This document shows, one piece after another, positions 1 through 10,132 of a stretch of DNA of 64,000 bases. Numbering within the stretch: the first letter of the stretch is position 1; every line of letters begins with the position of its first letter. Location of the stretch: the NCBI GenBank assembly GCA_015680685.1, contig MNCI01014292.1:229281-293280 (forward strand). The letters are read 5' to 3'. This DNA comes from Gnetum montanum (Eukaryota > Streptophyta > Gnetopsida > Gnetales > Gnetaceae). The position numbers and the translations under genes were made by a program. Below the pieces are notes generated by a model. It was not told the DNA's origin. It searched no databases and saw only the letters and a program-made list of their open reading frames with translations.

Positions 1-345
1 GAAAGGGACCCCACAATTCAGAAACCACTACATCTAACAACTTAGCACAAATCCAACACTATGGTGCATCTTCCTCTTTGAACCCAATGCCTCATGTTAT
101 CTTATCAAGGCCACCACTCAATACTTCAAGAACCATGGGGCCTAATGAATATCATCTTACGGTCGCAAGTACCAGAGTGGGTCAAATCCTTATAATTTAG
201 CCACATCTTATAACTTGCCCTACTATGTCAACTTTAATCAAGTGTGTGAACCCCAATGGGGTAAGTATGACCAGGTCCCAATATTTTCAACATGCAAGGA
301 TGGCCACCTTCCATTTATTAATTCTAGCCATGCTTAGCCATTTAG
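1..345 (+). pseudogene. Probable gag C-terminal tail of element G
   Basis: One forward frame reads as a stretch rich in Tyr, Pro, Asn and Gly, including 'NLPYYVNFNQVCEPQWGKYD' near 215-275. It is interrupted by stop codons. This is the composition of the linker downstream of the nucleocapsid region in element E (52919-53585), which is also rich in Tyr, Pro and Gly. No catalytic motif is present. The assignment rests on composition and on position ahead of the 3' spacer, so it is tentative. Confidence 0.35.
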
Positions 346-1708
346 TTATGGGGGGTATCCTCCATTCTAACAACATAGAATTAATATTTTTTTTAGTTTC
401 TTTAATTTTTCAACTTTTTGTTTTCCGGTTTTTCACCCTTTTAATTTATTGTTTTATCTTTTTTTTTCTTTTTATCTTTTTATAAGTAATCTCATCCATG
501 AATAAAACACTCATGTGGCTCGTTGGTTGAGGTGTTATTCTATGCTATCGAGTCTCGAGTGAGCAATTATTTGGATAGTGAGCCCATTACACCCACTCAT
601 CCATTCTACAAATAAGAGGTTCTATTTTGGGGTATAGTGATATTCTTGACATTCTTAAAACTTAAAATTAATTTTATGTTCATTGTACCCAAAATGAAGA
701 AGGATGGACCAAGAGGGAATGATTAGGGTGTGACATTAAGGGGATTTACATATTCTGTTTGGTGACGTCTGTGGGAGTCATCATGCAACCTGGTTGTACT
801 AAGATCCTTATAGATCTAACGAAAAATGGGAGTAGGAGTAATCAAAAGGACACTCAAAAATCCAATGCTGTTCTAGGGGGTCCCACTAGAAAGACATGCA
901 CGCATGCTTGATGGTTGAAAGCTTCCATGGATTCAATATTCAAAAAGAAAAAAAAAGAGAAAAAGAAAATAAGGAAGTGCCACACAACAAAAATCACTCC
1001 TCCCTTGAATAAAACACCAAGTGATCATATGCCTTGTTGTTATGGTACTCTCATAGTTGCTCATCATGGGATCAAACAATGTGATGTCACTGCTTAGAGG
1101 AATGGACTAGGTCCTGATCTTGGAATGACAGGTTAATGACACCTTAATCATGGTTTACATGCATGATTCATTGTGCCCTAAGTCAGTTACCTCATGTTCC
1201 AATCTCTGCAATCCCTTCTTCGATTCATTCCATCTCGTTGTTCATGTATTTGTGACTCGTGTCTCGTATAGCATTGAATTCATACCTCATCATGGTGGTA
1301 TCTACATGTGTATGTTTGTTGCATTGATATAGATTACATTGAACCCTTCTAGTGCCTATGGACATCTTAAGGTGTGGTTACGCAAGGGCATATAGGTTGG
1401 AACCTGCTTTGGGGAGTACCCACTTGCATGGCTTTTGTAATTTGTACTTGTTGCACACCACCACATCATCTTATACCCTCCTAGTATTTCATTGCTAAAT
1501 CTATTCTTTCCTTTGTCATCATTTTATCAAACGTTCCTCAAAACTAGGTCTAACATTAAACTTTTAGGGAAACTTTCTTGAAAACTTTCTAACTCTAAAA
1601 TCACATTAATTAAAGAATTCAGCATTTATTAAAGGTAATGAGTAAGGTATGAAATCATTGAAATTTTTTCAATAACCTTACTAAAAATTGATCTTTGTGT
1701 GATTATAG
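346..1708 (+). other. Spacer before the accessory ORF in element G
   Basis: No credible gene. A T-rich stretch (about 385-485) is followed by sequence that partly matches the spacers of D (29172-30391) and E (57171-59116). The clearest shared block is around 1385-1430 (CAAGGGCATATAGG, then TTTGGGGAGTACCCACTTGC). The poly-T tract resembles the one just downstream of the integrase in E. The short ORFs here are random. Confidence 0.55.
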
Positions 1709-2127
1709 ATGGCCCCTAAAAGAAGACAACAAGGAGGACCTTCTCATGGTGCAGCCGAATGACCTGGGGGAGGTAGAGGCCAAGGACCTCATGTAGAAGA
1801 TGCAGAGCAAAAGGAAATCATTCAGCATCCATCATGAAACTCCTGTTACTACATAATCTATCCAAGCAAAGGGAGGAGAGGAACGATGGCTATTTGCGGC
1901 ATGGAATGTCGAGGCCAATCAAGTGTTCTCGTAGCAACCGCGTCCATGAAAAGTGCCGACTCCATCAAACATTGGAACATTATCATGGACGACTCATAAT
2001 CCTCAAATAGAAGAGGAGAAACATCAGGTGCTTCTTCAATGGTATCAATCTTAGAAGCCTGATGCATAGGACAAAGGAAAGATACCCATGGAGGAGCCAG
2101 TACTACTGGGAACCCCATGCGTTCCAC
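1709..2127 (+). pseudogene. N-terminal remnant of the accessory ORF3 in element G
   Basis: The ATG at 1709 directly follows GATTATAG, a 3' splice-site-like AG. It begins 'MAPKRRQQGGPSHGAAE', then a stop, then a Gly/Arg-rich stretch. ORF3 of D and of E begins with the same kind of basic, Gly/Arg-rich leader in the same AG|ATGG setting. After about 45 codons the match to D and E stops, and 1840-2127 is not alignable by eye. Most of ORF3 (the core domain and coiled coil of about 900 codons) is therefore deleted, or this copy belongs to a shorter subfamily. The long antisense reading frame over 1858-2127 has no recognisable content. Confidence 0.5.
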
Positions 2128-2283
2128 AAGTTTTGTCTTTTGTGTATGTGTCCAAATTTTGTTTAATTCTCCATTGTGGCATGAATAAATTTCTAGTCAG
2201 TCAATAATCCCATACCTATCCATTGTGTATTCAATTGAGCTTGTTCCTCACTTTCTTTGACTTGAGGACAAGTTTTTACTCAG

Positions 2284-2294
2284 TCGTGGGGGTA
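2284..2294 (+). other. Polypurine tract of element G
   Basis: GTCGTGGGGGTA directly precedes the TGATGA start of the LTR. The same run precedes the 3' LTR of E (62201-62212). A purine run at this spot primes plus-strand DNA synthesis in LTR retrotransposons and shows that 2295 starts a 3' LTR. Confidence 0.75.
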
Positions 2295-2310
2295 TGATGA
2301 AGCACTATAT

Positions 2311-2412
2311 AGTCAATGCATCGACTAGGCCACGTATACGAGGTCCCATATACGTGACTGCGTCGACGTGGCCCCATCGACGTAGCCTTCCTACATCGAC
2401 GTGGCCCTGTTT
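2311..2412 (+). repeat. U3 tandem motif ATCGAC(G/T)(T/A)GGCC
   Basis: Four degenerate copies of a 13-14 base word (GCATCGACTAGGCC, GCGTCGACGTGGCC, CATCGACGTAGCC, CATCGACGTGGCC) lie about 20-35 bases apart just upstream of the TATA box. Degenerate copies occur at the same place in the LTRs of D and E. This looks like an upstream enhancer-type array. Confidence 0.6.
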
Positions 2413-2432
2413 ACGCAACTGCCTATCCCGAC

Positions 2433-2441
2433 CTATAAATA
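2433..2441 (+). promoter_or_regulatory. TATA box of the G LTR
   Basis: CTATAAATA lies about 140 bases into the LTR. The element occupies the same place in the LTRs of D (7221) and E (50121, 62351), so it is the likely RNA polymerase II promoter core of this family. Confidence 0.65.
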
Positions 2442-3185
2442 AGAGGGCCTTCCACCTCATTTAGGGAGCTTCGAGTTAGTTGTAGCAAAGCTCTTGCATT
2501 TTGTTTTCGTAGGAGTTAGATTATTTTCCCAAGTGCATGCCTGCAGTGTGATGCTTGTAATTGTACGACACCTTTATTCGAGTGTGACGTACTTGGATGC
2601 ATACATGACCAAAAATAAAGATCAAGATTACTTCATCATTGTAGCATTCACTTAGTTTTAATTATTTAATTATTATTCTTAATTGTTATTGTTATTTATT
2701 TTTTTCTTAGTTGATATTTCTTTATCATCATTTACTATTCATATTGTTAAATGTGGAATGAGTACGACTTAATCGCGAGCATTTAAGTGTGACTACTTGG
2801 TAACCTAGTAGCGTACCTAGGATCTATGCTTGGTAATCCCAGTAGTAGTCATGCACGAGGTCCAAGATGTGTACAGATGATTAAGGAATGGATGATCATC
2901 ACACTTAGGCTAGCTTAGACTCATTTCCTATTGCTCATTAGTTTAATCAATATTATTTTCCATTTTCTCTAGGAGTAGCATTAGTTTAGGATCACATCAT
3001 ATGCCTCACTCTAGACTAAACCATACGTGAAAAATAAAATACTAGTCCAAGTGGGAAGACAACGAACTATAATCAACGTGTAATGATTTAGATACCACAA
3101 CTAGCCTGTCCACAGAGTTCGAGTGGATCGTGCATGAATACTCATATTCGTATGGTTGATTGTAGGGGTACCTCACCACTCATCA

Positions 3186-3873
3186 GTGAGGTTGTGGTCT
3201 ATGTAAAAATAGAGAAGAACCAAATCAAATACTTTATATGAAATCTAGGCTTGAATCTAGCCTTGGGGAAAATAAATCTTAGACTATGTTTCTTTCCCTC
3301 TTAACAAGGGAATTAAGGTAGTAAACATGATTACAACATCAAATTTCAAGAGAGAGAACCTAAATTTCTCCACATGTACAAACCATTCACAAACATACAA
3401 AAGCATTCAAATCTCTTCTAATTGACACTTAAAACATAACAAAATTGGGACAAACATGATATGACTTCTTCTTAAGCTTTCTAAGCTTGGAAAAATCTTA
3501 AAGAAAATGCCAATTTAGTTTAAAACATGTAGTTAAGAGGATGGTTATTAAACCATGAACATGAAAAAACATTCAATTAAATTCAAAAATTATGAAAACC
3601 CAAATATGAGACAATTATGAAAGAAAATTTTTCAAATGTAAATTCATGTGAGAATGCATGAGAAACTAAGCTTGTAAGTAGTTGAAAGAAGAATAGCTTG
3701 AAAGCAATTGAGAGAAGAATCAATGCATCATGTAAGAATGTAAGGAGAGAAGGGTTGAAGCTAGGAGAATTTCAAGAAAAACACAAACTCAAAAAGAAGG
3801 AAGAGAGAGATTCTTAACATTTGACCACACCTTGTAAATGTTGCCTTGAATTTTCATATAACATTTTTCTTGG
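3186..3873. other. Unassigned A/T-rich stretch
   Basis: No coding potential, LTR ends or RNA gene seen. It lies between the G LTR and the inverted pol fragment H, and may be an eroded part of H or older intergenic DNA. Confidence 0.5.
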
Positions 3874-4840
3874 TTAAAAACTATTATTTCTTCTTATTTT
3901 CCCATTCATGTGGCATCTCTTGAGTGAGTAGATAGTAGAGGAAATCCTTGTACTAGTCAGTACCCTTACATGACTTTGCATTTTAATAATTCTGACAAAG
4001 AGGAGCTCATCTAGAAATTGGTGAAATAAAGGTCCCTCATCCTCTTTGCTATCCCATTGTAATTGAGATAAGTGGTTAGCGACCATATTCTTGGTTCGCT
4101 TTCTATCCACCATGATGAGATCGAACTCCTGTGGAATTAATAGCCATTGTATGATATAGGGGATTGCCATTGGCTTGTTAATGAGGAACTAAATGACACT
4201 ATGGTCTATGTGCATAAAAACTTGATATCCAAGCACATAGTGCTTGAATTTTTCTAGGGCGTACATGACTACCATGAGCTCTTTCTTTGTGGTGGTGTAG
4301 TTTAATTGTGCTCCCATGATGCTTTAACTTGCATAATGGATGTAGTAAGGACATTTCTAATCATCCAATTATGTAAGAACAGTCCCCAAAGCATAATTGG
4401 ATGCATCTGTCATAACATGAAATGGATTAGACCAATATGATGCATGTAGAATAGGAGTTTCTGTGAGCTTCTACTTTAACTATTGGAATATATTCTTGCA
4501 TTTCCTGGTCCAAGTAAAAGGTGCATCCTTCTTGGTTAGTTCAACAAAAGGTTTAGCAATCTTTGAGAAGTTCTCAATGAATTGCCTATAATAAATAGTA
4601 TGGCCAAGGAATGACCATATATCTTTCACCATTTTAGGTTGCTTGGTGATTCCTTGGATGACTTGTACTTTTTTTGGATCCACCTTGATTTCTTTGCTTG
4701 AAATTTTGTGCCCCAACATAATGCCTTTTTGGACCATTAGATGGCTTTTCTACGAGTTGAACTTTAAGTTGGTCTCTACACATCATTGAACCACTTGCTC
4801 TAGATAGACCAAGGCTTTCTTAAAGGTGGTATCATAGGTA
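3874..4840 (-). pseudogene. Fragment H: RT/RNase H remnant of an Athila-like pol, minus strand
   Basis: Read on the minus strand from about 4830 down, it carries the RT thumb/connection ('MVQKGIMLGHKIS', 'VWSFLGHTIYYRQF', 'FVELTKKDAPFTW') and then the end of RNase H ('EFDLIMVDRKRTKN', 'MVANHLSQLQW'). The same motifs occur in the same order in E at 55110-55800. The palm with the YxDD-type box and the integrase are missing. Several stops and a frame break between 4170 and 4480 make it nonfunctional. The copia LTR starts at 4846, right after this fragment, so H is the oldest visible layer. Confidence 0.8.
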
Positions 4841-4845
4841 AAGAA

Positions 4846-5931
4846 TGTTGACCTTTTGGTATGTCAAAACCTTAAGGAAAATGGAGAACAGAAAGTGTTT
4901 GTTGTGGATGATGTGTTTACAAGACATGAACAAGAACTCCACAATAAGATGCCAAGGACTCAAGGGAAATGAGATTTACAACAAAATGACAAGTGAAGAT
5001 CATATGAGTCAAGATGAGAGGATGAATGAGCATGGGCTAAAATCAAAGACTACAAACCAAATGAAGATGCTCCAAATACTAAGAAGAAGAAAAATTAATG
5101 AGAGGAAGACTAAGAAATTAGAGTCTAAGAATTGAGGAGATATCTCTTAGAAATAGTAGATGTCTTCCCAAAGATGTCCCACAAGAGATGTTCCATTATT
5201 CAACAAGATGTCTCTCCTAAATAGAGGTCATTCTTAAGTAGACATCCCAACTTTGAAGGAGATGTCTACATTAACTGTTAGGTAGGCATTGCACAAATTT
5301 TGAGGAATTTTTAGAAACTTCCAGATGATAAGAAGATATCAAATTCTTAGGAATAGAGTAAGGATTGTTGACACTAAAGCAATCACTGTCATATCTATGC
5401 TTTTGTAGTCTTACTCTTTATTACTACATTATTTTCTTGGTTTTATGTTCAATTAAACTTTAATGACAAGGACTTGTAATTATAGTTACATTCTTTCCTT
5501 GTACCTTGTTCTTGTTTGTAATTGTCCTGCAAGGTTAATGTGCTTCTTACAAGAAGGAAACCACATTGAGCTTGTTGGGACCTTGTAGGGTTGAGTGGTT
5601 TTGTAGCATCAAAACACTATGGAGCAAAGCTCAATTTTTTAAAGGTTATGGAATCCTTAAAATCACGTTCTAAGCTTGTTGCGACCTTGTGGGATTGAGT
5701 GGTTTTGTAGTGATAAACCACACTTTGATGTAGAGCTTAGATGTTGTATAGGGTGTGGTACCCTTCAAACCACATTTGATTAAGCAACAAAGTCTGAAAG
5801 TGTGCATGGATTCTACCCTCTAAGTGTGAAATAGCCAAGTTGGGAAACCATGTAAAATTTTGTCTTTTTGTGTGGCACGTTTGATTTCACTGGGAACTTA
5901 TTCATCCCCCCTTCTAAGTTCCTGATCCTCA
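4846..5931 (+). repeat. 5' LTR of the copia element (about 1086 bp)
   Basis: It starts TGTTGACC and ends with CA at 5931, two bases before a primer binding site. Inside are two similar blocks of about 110 bases, at about 5565-5640 and 5675-5760 (shared GACCTTGTAGGG/GTGGGATTGAGTGG, then GGTTTTGTAG), so the LTR carries an internal duplication. There is no second copy in the window to fix the ends by alignment. Confidence 0.75.
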
Positions 5932-5933
5932 AG

Positions 5934-5949
5934 TGGTATTGGAGCTTGG
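5934..5949 (+). other. Primer binding site, initiator-Met tRNA type (degenerate)
   Basis: TGGTATTGGAGCTTGG differs by two bases from TGGTATCAGAGC, the site complementary to the 3' end of plant initiator Met tRNA that most plant copia elements use. It follows the LTR end after two bases. Confidence 0.75.
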
Positions 5950-6104
5950 TAATCTCACATAGATAACTCAACATGAATATGGAAGGGATAACAAACATCA
6001 AACTCAAATAGACAAACAAAGTAATATGCTTCATCAACTGCTGCATTCAATCCCTATGCTACATTAGTAAAGGTAAGTCTTTTATTCCTTCTTCTATTTT
6101 TAGT

Positions 6105-7098
6105 TTGATAGGTAATAGTAGAGGCCATGTAGCCTCTAGAAGAGATATTGATTACAAGGCTAAAAATATACATCAAAATTTAGATAAAAAGAGAAGTCCA
6201 AGTAATCATAAAAATCATTATAAAATGAATGAAAACTCCTTTGTAGAAAGGTATGAGTTACATTGTAGTGAAATTATTTCTTTTCAAAGTTTATGCCTTG
6301 AAATGCAAGATATCTTACATGACAAGGAAATAAAGGGTCTAGCTCTTAATGATAAATGTTCTTATCTTGAGAAAGAAAACTCAGTTTACCTACTTCATAG
6401 AACAAAATTGTGGAAACATCACTTTTGGAGATGGCATGGAAGCACCTATAACAAGTATTGGTACCATAGGAGGAAAAGGTAAGGGACAATCTACTATAAA
6501 TGAAGTGTTCTTTATGAAACGATTAAAGCATAATATTCTAAGTGTTAGTCAACTTTGTGATTCAAATATTGACATTATTTTTTCTAAAGAAACCTATATA
6601 ATAAAAGACTTAACCACTGGAAACACTGTGATAGAAGGAGCTAGAAAATATAATTTTTACACTCTTAGTTTTGAAAATGATCCTAACCTTGAATCCAAGT
6701 GTTGATTAGTAATATAGATTATGCTTGTATGTGGAATAGAAAGCTGGAACATATAAACAAGGAGATTCATTAGACCTTAGTGACAAAAGACATGGTTCAT
6801 GGATTACCCAAACTTAAAGACTTCAATTTAAAAATTTGTGAAGCATGCCAATAGGAATTAGCAAACAAGGGTAAGGTTTGGTAAGAAAAATTATATATTT
6901 ACCTCTCGTTTCTTAGATTTACTTCACATGGATATGGTTTGTCCTTCTCAAACACTTAGTTTGGAAAAAAAAAAGGTATTTTCTAACTATTTTGATGATT
7001 ACTCTTGCTTTACTTGGGTCACATTTTTATATCATAAGGATGGGGTATTTGATCATTTCTTAAGAATCTGCAATCAGATTTAGAAAGAAAAAGGCTAT
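6105..7098 (+). pseudogene. Degenerate copia gag-protease-integrase
   Basis: 6105-6420 encodes a charged segment ('LALNDKCSYLEKENSVY') that looks like a gag C-terminal region. A second frame from about 6400 has the end of a copia protease ('ITFGDGMEAPI', 'GTIGGKGKGQS', 'LKHNILSVSQLCD'). From about 6720 follow pre-integrase remnants and an integrase core start ('LLHMDMVCPSQ', 'DDYSCFTWVTFLYHKD'). The protease active site is missing because of a deletion between gag and the protease end. Stops and frame changes are frequent. The frame stops at the TGATGA of the D LTR. Confidence 0.75.
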
Positions 7099-7996
7099 TG
7101 ATGAGTTATGGATTGGCCACATTGATGAGGCCTTGTCAACTAGGCCCCATCGACTAGGTCCCTTCGATACATCATTTGATGCATTGATGTGGCCCTGTCG
7201 ATGCAAGGTCTATTCTTGCCTATAAATATGTGCCAATCCACCATGTTTAGGCATCAGTTTTTCGTAGTTGTAGTGAAGCTCTTATAGTTATTCCATTTGA
7301 AAGTTACAATATTTTCTTGAATTCCTTTAGTAGGAGTCATTGAGTGTACAGATCTTTATTCGAGCACTGTTGGACCTGAGCATGACAATGTGTGTGATAA
7401 TAAAGACAAACTTCTTGATAAACCTTATAGCATTTTGTATATCTTAAATGTTTTATTCATGTGTTTAATGCTTTCAATCATTTATTCAAGGTTCCTTAGT
7501 AATTAATCTAATTAAATAATCAAGCAACATAAGCTAAATAGCGATTAACTAAACATATAAGTACGATTACTTTGAGCATGCATATGACTTTTCGTAATCC
7601 CAGAAGCACTTAACACTTGGTAAACCAGCAACATTATATGTGTTCATGATGTGTATGGCAAGTAGGACTGGATACTTATGTTAGGACTAGTTACACAATA
7701 GTTAGTTAATTATATTAAAGTAGACATTAAATTACTTTATTCCTTATCCAATTTATTTCAAGTACCAAAATCATAAAACAAAAAATGACAAAAATCATGT
7801 ACCTAAGTTATACTTAAACCATACCCTTGAGCTTCACAAGTGTAGTGGGGAAGACAACAAATGTTCTCAACACCAAGTTCACTTCTTAGAGAACTAGTGC
7901 ATTGGAAAACTATTATGTCCATGGAATTTGATTGAATTGTGCATGAACACTTTGTGATTTGTATGGTTGGGCGTAGGGCTACTTGGTCGCTCATGA
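7099..7996 (+). repeat. 5' LTR of element D (898 bp)
   Basis: It starts TGATGA and ends CTCATGA, where E and G have CTCATCA. Landmarks match the other three LTRs of the family, including a 'CGACTAGG' U3 word (7150-7157) and a TATA box at 7221. It is followed at once by a primer binding site. Confidence 0.85.
7221..7228 (+). promoter_or_regulatory. TATA box of the D LTR
   Basis: TATAAATA occupies the same place as in the LTRs of G and E, about 122 bases after the LTR start. Confidence 0.6.
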
Positions 7997-7997
7997 T

Positions 7998-8016
7998 TGG
8001 TGCCATTGCTAGGGAG
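7998..8016 (+). other. Primer binding site of element D
   Basis: TGGTGCCATTGCTAGGGAG, one base after the LTR end. It resembles the Asp-tRNA type site TGGCGCCGTTGCCGGGGA common in plant gypsy elements, with several transitions. E has a further-decayed version at 50886. Confidence 0.7.
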
Positions 8017-8146
8017 TCTTTTTGTTGAAATGTGTGCTATTTAGGATTAGTGAACATCATTAACATAGTTGGATGAACCCTAAGTTCAAGGTCATTCTCA
8101 AATAATATAATTGCAAGAGCACATTGATATTTTATTTTTTTGCAAA

Positions 8147-9556
8147 ATGTCTTCTTTGCATAAGAGTGACGATGCTAAATCACTACTCCCATAAGAATGC
8201 AAGGTGGTATATACTCACCCAGATGAGTATGTGCTTGAATTCACCTTCATCCTACATCAAGATGAACAACTACAATGGCATGATATGGAAGGCAACATTG
8301 TAATGCCTCTTGATTGATATATGCCCGTGATGCTACTTCAAACTCTTAAGAAGTTAGACATCCAAGATCTTCAAGAGGAGTATGTTATGCATGATTATGA
8401 TTATTAGGACTACCATCCCATTGAAACACAACATAGGAGAGATTTACATTAGGAGAAGCAACATGAGTTTGTGAAGGGGAAACAGTTCACCAATCCCTTA
8501 TTCCTATTGAACAAAAATGATAACGAGGAACCTCTCTTTGGGAGCTCTCAACATGAAAATTCTCCACCCCTCATTACTATTGATGGGGGCATGAACCTAA
8601 ATCTACATTCCACTATCAACAAACTAGGTTTAGATACAGATGGCAGTCAAGGTTAGGTTCAGACAAGCATTAAGATGATAACAAACATAATGAATGTGAT
8701 TGTGATAATTGAAGGGAATTTGGTAGATACCATGGTGGTGGTAGTTCTTCTCATTCTTTTCCCTCTTCATCTGCATCTTCTTCTTCCTCTTCTTTTGATT
8801 CTAAAAAATGCTGCAGAAGAAAAAATCATGATGGTGGTGAGTAGTAGGATAATAATATTGATCGCCATGCCCACAATATTGTTGGTGGTGAGGTAGTCAG
8901 GACTCCAACTAGGCATGTGATAGATAGTTAGATCAAGCACTTAGACATGAACAATATCCGAAGATTTGAGGGGGGAATATAACTCTGATCCACAAAATCA
9001 TATACAAGCCTTTCATGATGCTTGTGCCTTACAAAACATATAGAATGCTTGATAGAAATTGAAGCTATTCCCCATGACACTCATCAAAGAGGCAGAGAGC
9101 TAGTATTCGTCCTTGGAGTTGGAATCTATCCACAGATGGAGTACCATGCTAGAAATATTTAATGATAAATACCAAAGATACTCTAGAGTGTCTAATCTGA
9201 GAAGGTAAATCTAAGGCTAGAAACAAGGAATACATGAACCCTTGGATGCTGCTATGGGTAGATATTATTCTCTCTTACATCAATGCCTTGGCCATGATTA
9301 TTCTTAGAGGGAATATCTTTGCCACATCATAGATTGGCTCCAAGAGAAAACTAGAAGAACTCTTGAGATTTATGCCTAAGGGAGACTATTTGAACTAAGA
9401 GCTCATCAGATACAAAGGCTGATAGAGTAGGTAGTAAAAGAAGTAGATGAGTTATGAAAAAAGGAAAGTGTAGAAGAATATAATAGGGATCCCTCCATCA
9501 GGAAAAGGCAGGTCTGATTTTGTGACGAGGAGGAGTCATCACTAATGGTGGTTTTT
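8147..9556 (+). pseudogene. gag of element D
   Basis: Starts with the ATG at 8147 ('MSSLHKSDDAKSLLP'), matching the E gag start at 51049. The N-terminal part shares 'VVYTHPDEYV' and 'FILHQDEQLQW' with E. The capsid-like core (about 8945-9500) has 'HIQAFHDACALQN', 'KLKLFPMTLIKEAES', 'EPLDAAMGRYYSLLHQC' and 'HIIDWLQEKTRRTLEIYA', the pattern of the retrotransposon gag family. The part after 'VWFCDEEES', including any zinc knuckle, is missing. Many in-frame stops occur, several at the same codons as in E. This would form the virus-like particle shell in the cytoplasm. Confidence 0.75.
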
Positions 9557-9645
9557 GCTTAATGATTTGATTGCTAATGTCCAGTTTCTATTTTTGAATT
9601 CTGATGTCTAATGACTAAGACATGGTTTATTTTTCATGGAACAGG
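9557..9645 (+). other. Junction where pol is missing in element D
   Basis: Similarity to E runs up to about 52555 in E (end of the gag core) on the left. It resumes on the right at about 57585 (GTC-GTCCACCCATTC block). About 5 kb of gag end, protease, RT, RNase H and integrase are replaced by roughly 90 bases of A/T-rich sequence with no match. Confidence 0.65.
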
Positions 9646-10132
9646 CAGTGAGTGCATGTCGTCCACCCATTCAAAAACTCTATGGTTTTCCTTGTTTTGG
9701 AAGTTTAAGGTCTCTTTTCAGTAAACAAACTTTTAATTAATTTGTGACCTTAGTAGTTTCCAAAATTGGGTAGGATTCAAAGGTTTGCATAAGGTATGAT
9801 TTCAAGGGAACTCAATACTCTTTGTACTCTTCTACTTATTTGAGTGCTTAAGTGTTTTCATTGATTTACCATTTTGTGTCAATCAATAATAGGAAGTTAA
9901 ATGAAGTCTTTGCATGGTGTGGTTCCCATTGAAGAAAAGAAGAAGAAATAAACACAATGCAAATTCAAAGGACATCCCTTAGACAAATAAAATGGGCTAC
10001 AAGTACTATTTATGAGACTAGGAAGACATGTTACATATGCTTGAAGGTCCCCTCTAACTAAAGCTTTCTCTTACTTCTTGCTTCTCTTCTCTTCTCTTTA
10101 TGGAATGGTGGTTATTTTATGGAAGCACTCTT
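9646..10132 (+). other. 3' spacer of element D, left half
   Basis: Matches E 57580-58140 (for example CCACCCATTCA..., CTTTGCATGGTGTGGTTCCCAT, GGAGTGGTGGTTATTT versus GGAATGGTGGTTATTT). No gene seen. The spacer is cut at 10132 by C and resumes at 29172. Confidence 0.65.

Larger units (their letters stand above)
1..3185 (+). mobile_element. Element G: 3' part of an Athila-like Ty3/gypsy LTR retrotransposon, cut by the window edge
   Basis: The order is a gag tail, a spacer, the start of an accessory ORF, a polypurine tract and a 3' LTR, all on the plus strand. The LTR (2295-3185) matches those of elements D and E in start (TGATGA), end (TCATCA), TATA box position and length. The accessory ORF start at 1709 matches the ORF3 starts of D (30392) and E (59117). 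No protease, RT or integrase lies between the gag-like tail and the accessory ORF, so G appears to lack pol, although its left part is out of view. The likely TSD is GTGAG at 3186-3190, seen on one side only. Confidence 0.75.
2295..3185 (+). repeat. 3' LTR of element G (891 bp)
   Basis: It starts TGATGAAG and ends CTCATCA. Length and landmarks (U3 repeats, TATA box, 'TTTATTCGAG' block, 'GGTAACCTAG' block, end) line up with the LTRs at 7099-7996, 49983-50884 and 62213-63105. Unlike the 5' LTRs, it is not followed by a primer binding site. Confidence 0.85.
4846..7098 (+). mobile_element. Ty1/copia element, 5' part, interrupted by element D
   Basis: A complete 5' LTR, a primer binding site of the initiator-tRNA type and degenerate gag/protease/integrase coding are present. 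The element is broken at 7098 inside the integrase core by D. Its 3' part would lie beyond the window. The base run AAGAA at 4841-4845 is a candidate left TSD copy. The LTR opening (TGTTGACC...) and the coding style suggest a SIRE-like lineage, which I cannot confirm. Confidence 0.8.

Noticed and set aside
4846-5135. Plus-strand frame of 96 codons at the start of the copia LTR
   Set aside because: It lies entirely inside the LTR, is Lys/Met/Asn-rich and has no recognisable domain.
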